From Gammaproteobacteria bacterium (GTDB lineage Bacteria; Pseudomonadota; Gammaproteobacteria; Pseudomonadales; Azotimanducaceae), in contig JAUIKX010000131.1 of the NCBI GenBank assembly GCA_030430515.1, positions 1-9,400 on the forward strand: a stretch of 9,400 nucleotides of DNA, in the 5' to 3' direction. Shown piece after piece: positions 6,760 to 9,400 of the stretch (positions are counted from its first letter, which is position 1; each line of letters starts with the position of its first letter). The notes below the pieces were generated by a model. It searched no databases. It had not been told where the DNA came from and saw nothing but the letters and a program-made list of their open reading frames with translations. The position numbers and the translations under genes are program-made.

Positions 6760-8808
6760 ATGAAACTCATCACCGCCACTCTGGCGGTGTATGCGCTGTC
6801 CGGCGCATATGCCCATCCAGAGGAAATGGCAGCAGACATGGAGGAAGTGGTGGTCGTCGGCCAGCACGAGCTCCGCACAATCGAACTGCAGGACACCACC
6901 GGGCTGACGGTCGATACCGCTCAGCTCCTGAAAGCCGCCGCGGGGGCCAACGTCGTCAGCAACGGCCCCATCACCGGCATGGCACACATTCGCGGCATGT
7001 CGCGATTTCGTGTGGCCACCCACATCGACGGGGCCATGATCAGCCCAGGCGGGCCCAACTGGATGGACTCACCGCTATCCTATGCGCCTGCAGCAACCCT
7101 GGAAAAGCTCTCGGTGCACCGGGGCATTGCGCCGGTCAGCGCCGGCGCAGAGACCATTGGCGGTGTCATCAGCACCGATTCATGGCAGGGCGATTTCACC
7201 GACACATTCGAAACCGCCGGTCGCATCAGAACCGGCACTCAGACCCAGAACGAGGCAAAGGTACTGAGCGGCACCATCGTGCTGTCCAATGCCAACCACA
7301 AGTTGCGCCTCGGAGCACTGGATGAATCCGCGGATGATCGGGAGTTCGACGGTGGGAAAGTGCTGCCCACAGAGTATGAGCGCAACCGCTACGACATCGG
7401 CTATGGCGTTCGCTCTGGCGACCATGATTTTTCCGTCAGCCATACCCACGTAGACACCGGAGACTCCGGCACGCCGGCACTGCCCATGGACATCGAGTAC
7501 ATCGACTCGAACCTCGGCAACTTCAACTACCGATTTGCACCGGACGGAGTGGAGCGGATCTCGCTACGCCTGTACGTCAGCGATATCGACCATGGCATGA
7601 CCAACTTCCACATGCGCAGCGCCCCCACGCCGGATCGCTGGCGACGCAACATCACCGCAGGTGACAACCTGGGCGGCAAGCTGACCGCGAGCTTTGGCGA
7701 GTGGCGCTATGGCGTCGATTTCCACGCGGAAACCCATGAATCAGATATCGGCAATCCCAACAACCCGATGTTCTTCGTCACAAACTTCCATCGCGCAGAA
7801 AGAGCGATCGTTGGACTCTTCGCGGAACGCACGTGGCGCATGGGCACCGGCACCCTGGAAACCGGCGTGCGCTACAACCGCGTGACGAGCGATGCTGGAG
7901 AAGTCAACGCGACGCCTGCCATGATGGGTATGCCGGCCGCCGTGATGTTGAGAGATCGCTTCAACAACGCCGACCGTTCCAAAACGGATACAGCCCTCGA
8001 TTTCGCTTTGCGCCTGCGCCAGCCGGTCGCTGAAAACACCGCCGTGTACGCAGGCATATCACGTAAAACGAGAGCGCCTGCCTACCAGGAGCGCTACCTG
8101 TGGCTGCCGATGCAAGCCACCGCAGGTCTCGCTGACGGCCGCACGTACACAGGCAATCTGGAGCTCAAACCAGAAGTCGCCATGGATCTGGAGGCGGGCT
8201 TCGATTGGCACTCTGAATCAGTGCAGGTTTTTCCCCGCATTTACTACCGCCACATCGACGACTACATCACCGGCATGCCGAGCAGCGACATGCCGGCGAA
8301 CATGTTCGCGATGATGATGGGCGGCAGCGCGCCCCTGCAGTTCAGCAACGTCGATGCCCGCATGTGGGGCTTCGATGTGGACTGGCATGTCAACTTTAAC
8401 GATCATTGGCGTCTGAGCGGCGTCGTTGACGTGCTTCGAGCGGAGCAGCGCGATGGCGGTGAGGATCTCTACCGCATGCCGCCAGCCAACGCGCTGATCA
8501 ATCTGCAGTACACCCGCGGGGCTTTATCGCTCAGCGGAGAGGCACAAGGTTATGCCCGGCAGGACCGCGTTTCCGGGATCAACAGCGAAACCGAGTCATC
8601 GGGATATGTGCTGCTCAACCTGAACGCCGTTTGGGCACTCAACGATCAGGTGAGAATCAATATGGGCATCGAGAATCTCGCCGATCGCGTCTATCGGGAT
8701 CATCTTGCGGGCGTCTATCGGGTGGGCGCCAACCCCGATCTCGCGCTGGGTGAACGGATTCCGGGAGCCGGCCGCAACGCCTACCTGCGCGTGGATCTGC
8801 GCTGGTAG
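6760..8808 (+). CDS. TonB-dependent outer-membrane receptor, OprC/NosA-like (probable copper or other metal uptake)
   Basis: A 682-aa outer-membrane receptor. A signal peptide is visible (MKLITATLAVYALSGAYA, predicted cut after residue 18), then a TonB box (EEVVVVG, 28-34), a plug domain (~40-150) with RGM at 78-80 and the IDG/GGP region, and a 22-strand-type barrel ending in VDLRW with the usual terminal aromatic. The plug segment GPNWMDSPLSY (98-108) corresponds to the CPNxMDPPxSY segment I recall from OprC and NosA. HGM (278-280) corresponds to their HxM copper-ligand motif. Met-rich stretches at 388-396 and 506-520 (six Met in 15 residues) are typical of copper-handling proteins. One difference stands out: the OprC cysteine ligand is Gly98 here, with Met102 and the His278/Met280 pair retained. 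The substrate is therefore most likely copper but not certain. The small His8 protein upstream fits a metal-uptake pair. It converges on the downstream methyltransferase. Confidence 0.9.
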   Translation: MKLITATLAVYALSGAYAHPEEMAADMEEVVVVGQHELRTIELQDTTGLTVDTAQLLKAAAGANVVSNGPITGMAHIRGMSRFRVATHIDGAMISPGGPNWMDSPLSYAPAATLEKLSVHRGIAPVSAGAETIGGVISTDSWQGDFTDTFETAGRIRTGTQTQNEAKVLSGTIVLSNANHKLRLGALDESADDREFDGGKVLPTEYERNRYDIGYGVRSGDHDFSVSHTHVDTGDSGTPALPMDIEYIDSNLGNFNYRFAPDGVERISLRLYVSDIDHGMTNFHMRSAPTPDRWRRNITAGDNLGGKLTASFGEWRYGVDFHAETHESDIGNPNNPMFFVTNFHRAERAIVGLFAERTWRMGTGTLETGVRYNRVTSDAGEVNATPAMMGMPAAVMLRDRFNNADRSKTDTALDFALRLRQPVAENTAVYAGISRKTRAPAYQERYLWLPMQATAGLADGRTYTGNLELKPEVAMDLEAGFDWHSESVQVFPRIYYRHIDDYITGMPSSDMPANMFAMMMGGSAPLQFSNVDARMWGFDVDWHVNFNDHWRLSGVVDVLRAEQRDGGEDLYRMPPANALINLQYTRGALSLSGEAQGYARQDRVSGINSETESSGYVLLNLNAVWALNDQVRINMGIENLADRVYRDHLAGVYRVGANPDLALGERIPGAGRNAYLRVDLRW

Positions 8809-8817
8809 GCTTCGCAT

Positions 8818-8836
8818 GGGAGTGGGGCTGACTCTC
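8818..8836. terminator. Weak hairpin between convergent receptor and methyltransferase genes
   Basis: GGGAGT pairs with ACTCTC (one G-T pair) around a 7-nt loop inside the 35-bp convergent spacer. There is no T-tract on either side, so it may serve as a transcript end or 3' stabiliser for both genes, or be chance. Confidence 0.2.
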
Positions 8837-8843
8837 CTCGGCC

Positions 8844-9400
8844 TTACTCCGCTTCCACGTCCTGCCGACAGGGGTTGAGCTTATTCAGTTGCATCTGGCT
8901 GCATGGGTCTTCTTCTGGGCCTCCAGGCTTAGTGGCCTTGAGAAGAAATCGATCGGTCTTTCCGCGCAGTCCTTCGGCAAAAACGAACTGACTGCGATCA
9001 TCGAACACGTTGCTGAGCAGATCGCTTTCACTGACTTCAAAGCCCACCCTTTCCAGCACTTCGATCGCCTGAGACTTCTGCATGCGATGTAGCGCCGCAT
9101 TGTCAGCGCCATCGTTTCCGTCGTGGTCGATCACCCCGAACACGCCGCCTGGTTTGAGGATGCCGTACGCGATCCGCGAAAGCCCCTGAGCCTGAGCGGG
9201 GTCCCGATTGTAAACATCGTGGAAATTCAGAGCGGTCAGCACCAGATCCACCGATTCTGGCGCGATGTCCATCTCAGCGATCTCTACATCGAGCCTCGAA
9301 ACGTTCGGCAATCGGTCGCCAGCCAGGCGCGCTGTGAGCGCCTTGTCATTGGCACCATCCCTGAATTTGAGCACCATGGCCGGATTCTGCGCGTAGACCC
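8844..9400 (-). CDS. Class I SAM-dependent methyltransferase (COG4798-like), 5'-truncated by window edge
   Basis: Only the C-terminal ~185 residues lie in the window. The frame stays open through the right edge (reading VYAQNPA before the Met at 9377), so that Met is probably internal and SAM motif I (GxGxG) lies outside. Numbered from that Met, an acidic residue after strand 2 is seen in RLDVEIAEMD. The strand-4 motif DLVLTALNFHDVYNRD lies at 44-59, ILKPGGVFGVIDHD at 73-86, LHRM at 97-99, a VGFEV block at 111-115, and GKTDRFLLKATKP near residue 139 onward. The NxHDxY, DH..N..A..LHR and RGKTDRFxLK features match my recollection of the predicted methyltransferases of COG4798, often exported proteins of ~250 aa with no proven substrate. 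The C-terminal ~25 residues past KATKP are polar with two Cys and look like a lineage-specific tail. There is no functional link to the receptor except convergence. Confidence 0.85.
   Translation of the reverse strand, partial: VYAQNPAMVLKFRDGANDKALTARLAGDRLPNVSRLDVEIAEMDIAPESVDLVLTALNFHDVYNRDPAQAQGLSRIAYGILKPGGVFGVIDHDGNDGADNAALHRMQKSQAIEVLERVGFEVSESDLLSNVFDDRSQFVFAEGLRGKTDRFLLKATKPGGPEEDPCSQMQLNKLNPCRQDVEAE

Noticed and set aside
1..9400. CRISPR arrays, tRNA genes, insertion-sequence ends, integrase or toxin-antitoxin genes
   Set aside because: Looked for by eye on both strands. No regularly spaced direct repeats, cloverleaf-like segments, transposase motifs or paired small ORFs of that kind were seen.

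Overview
The window is GC-rich, densely coded bacterial DNA. It most likely comes from a gammaproteobacterium or a close relative. The evidence is a long, two-lobed QueF, an OprC/NosA-like TonB-dependent receptor (so a Gram-negative outer membrane), a short DUF2946-like protein beside that receptor, and high-GC codon use throughout. I see no tRNA, rRNA, CRISPR array, insertion sequence or phage gene. Base composition looks even by eye, so nothing marks a recently acquired island. The species cannot be named from the sequence alone.

Layout. The left edge (2-553, +) holds the 3' part of a left-handed beta-helix (hexapeptide repeat) acyltransferase. It meets, tail to tail with a 1-nt gap, queF (555-1373, -), the preQ0 reductase of queuosine biosynthesis. 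A 99-bp divergent spacer (1374-1472) separates queF from a run of five plus-strand genes. These are an AGCS-family sodium:amino-acid symporter (1473-2837), an SdsA1-like metallo-beta-lactamase-fold alkylsulfatase (2849-4795), a type-B carboxylesterase (4792-6267), a small His8-containing DUF2946-like protein (6286-6705), and an OprC-like TonB-dependent receptor (6760-8808). At the right edge, converging on the receptor gene, is the 3' part of a COG4798-like SAM-dependent methyltransferase (8844 to the edge, -).

How the genes may work together. Symporter, sulfatase and esterase are very tightly packed (11-bp gap, then a 4-bp ATGA overlap) and look like one transcription unit. The sulfatase and esterase have no visible signal peptide. 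A plausible reading is import of a small solute followed by cytoplasmic cleavage of sulfate and carboxyl esters, but the substrate is unknown. The next two genes look like a metal-acquisition pair: a small secreted or membrane-anchored histidine-rich protein and a Met-rich outer-membrane receptor of the copper type. The most specific observation is that this receptor keeps the Met and the HxM of the CxxxM-HxM copper site described for OprC, but has Gly where the Cys should be. I did not find a clearly new biological system. The best leads are the transporter-sulfatase-esterase cassette and the variant metal receptor with its His8 partner.
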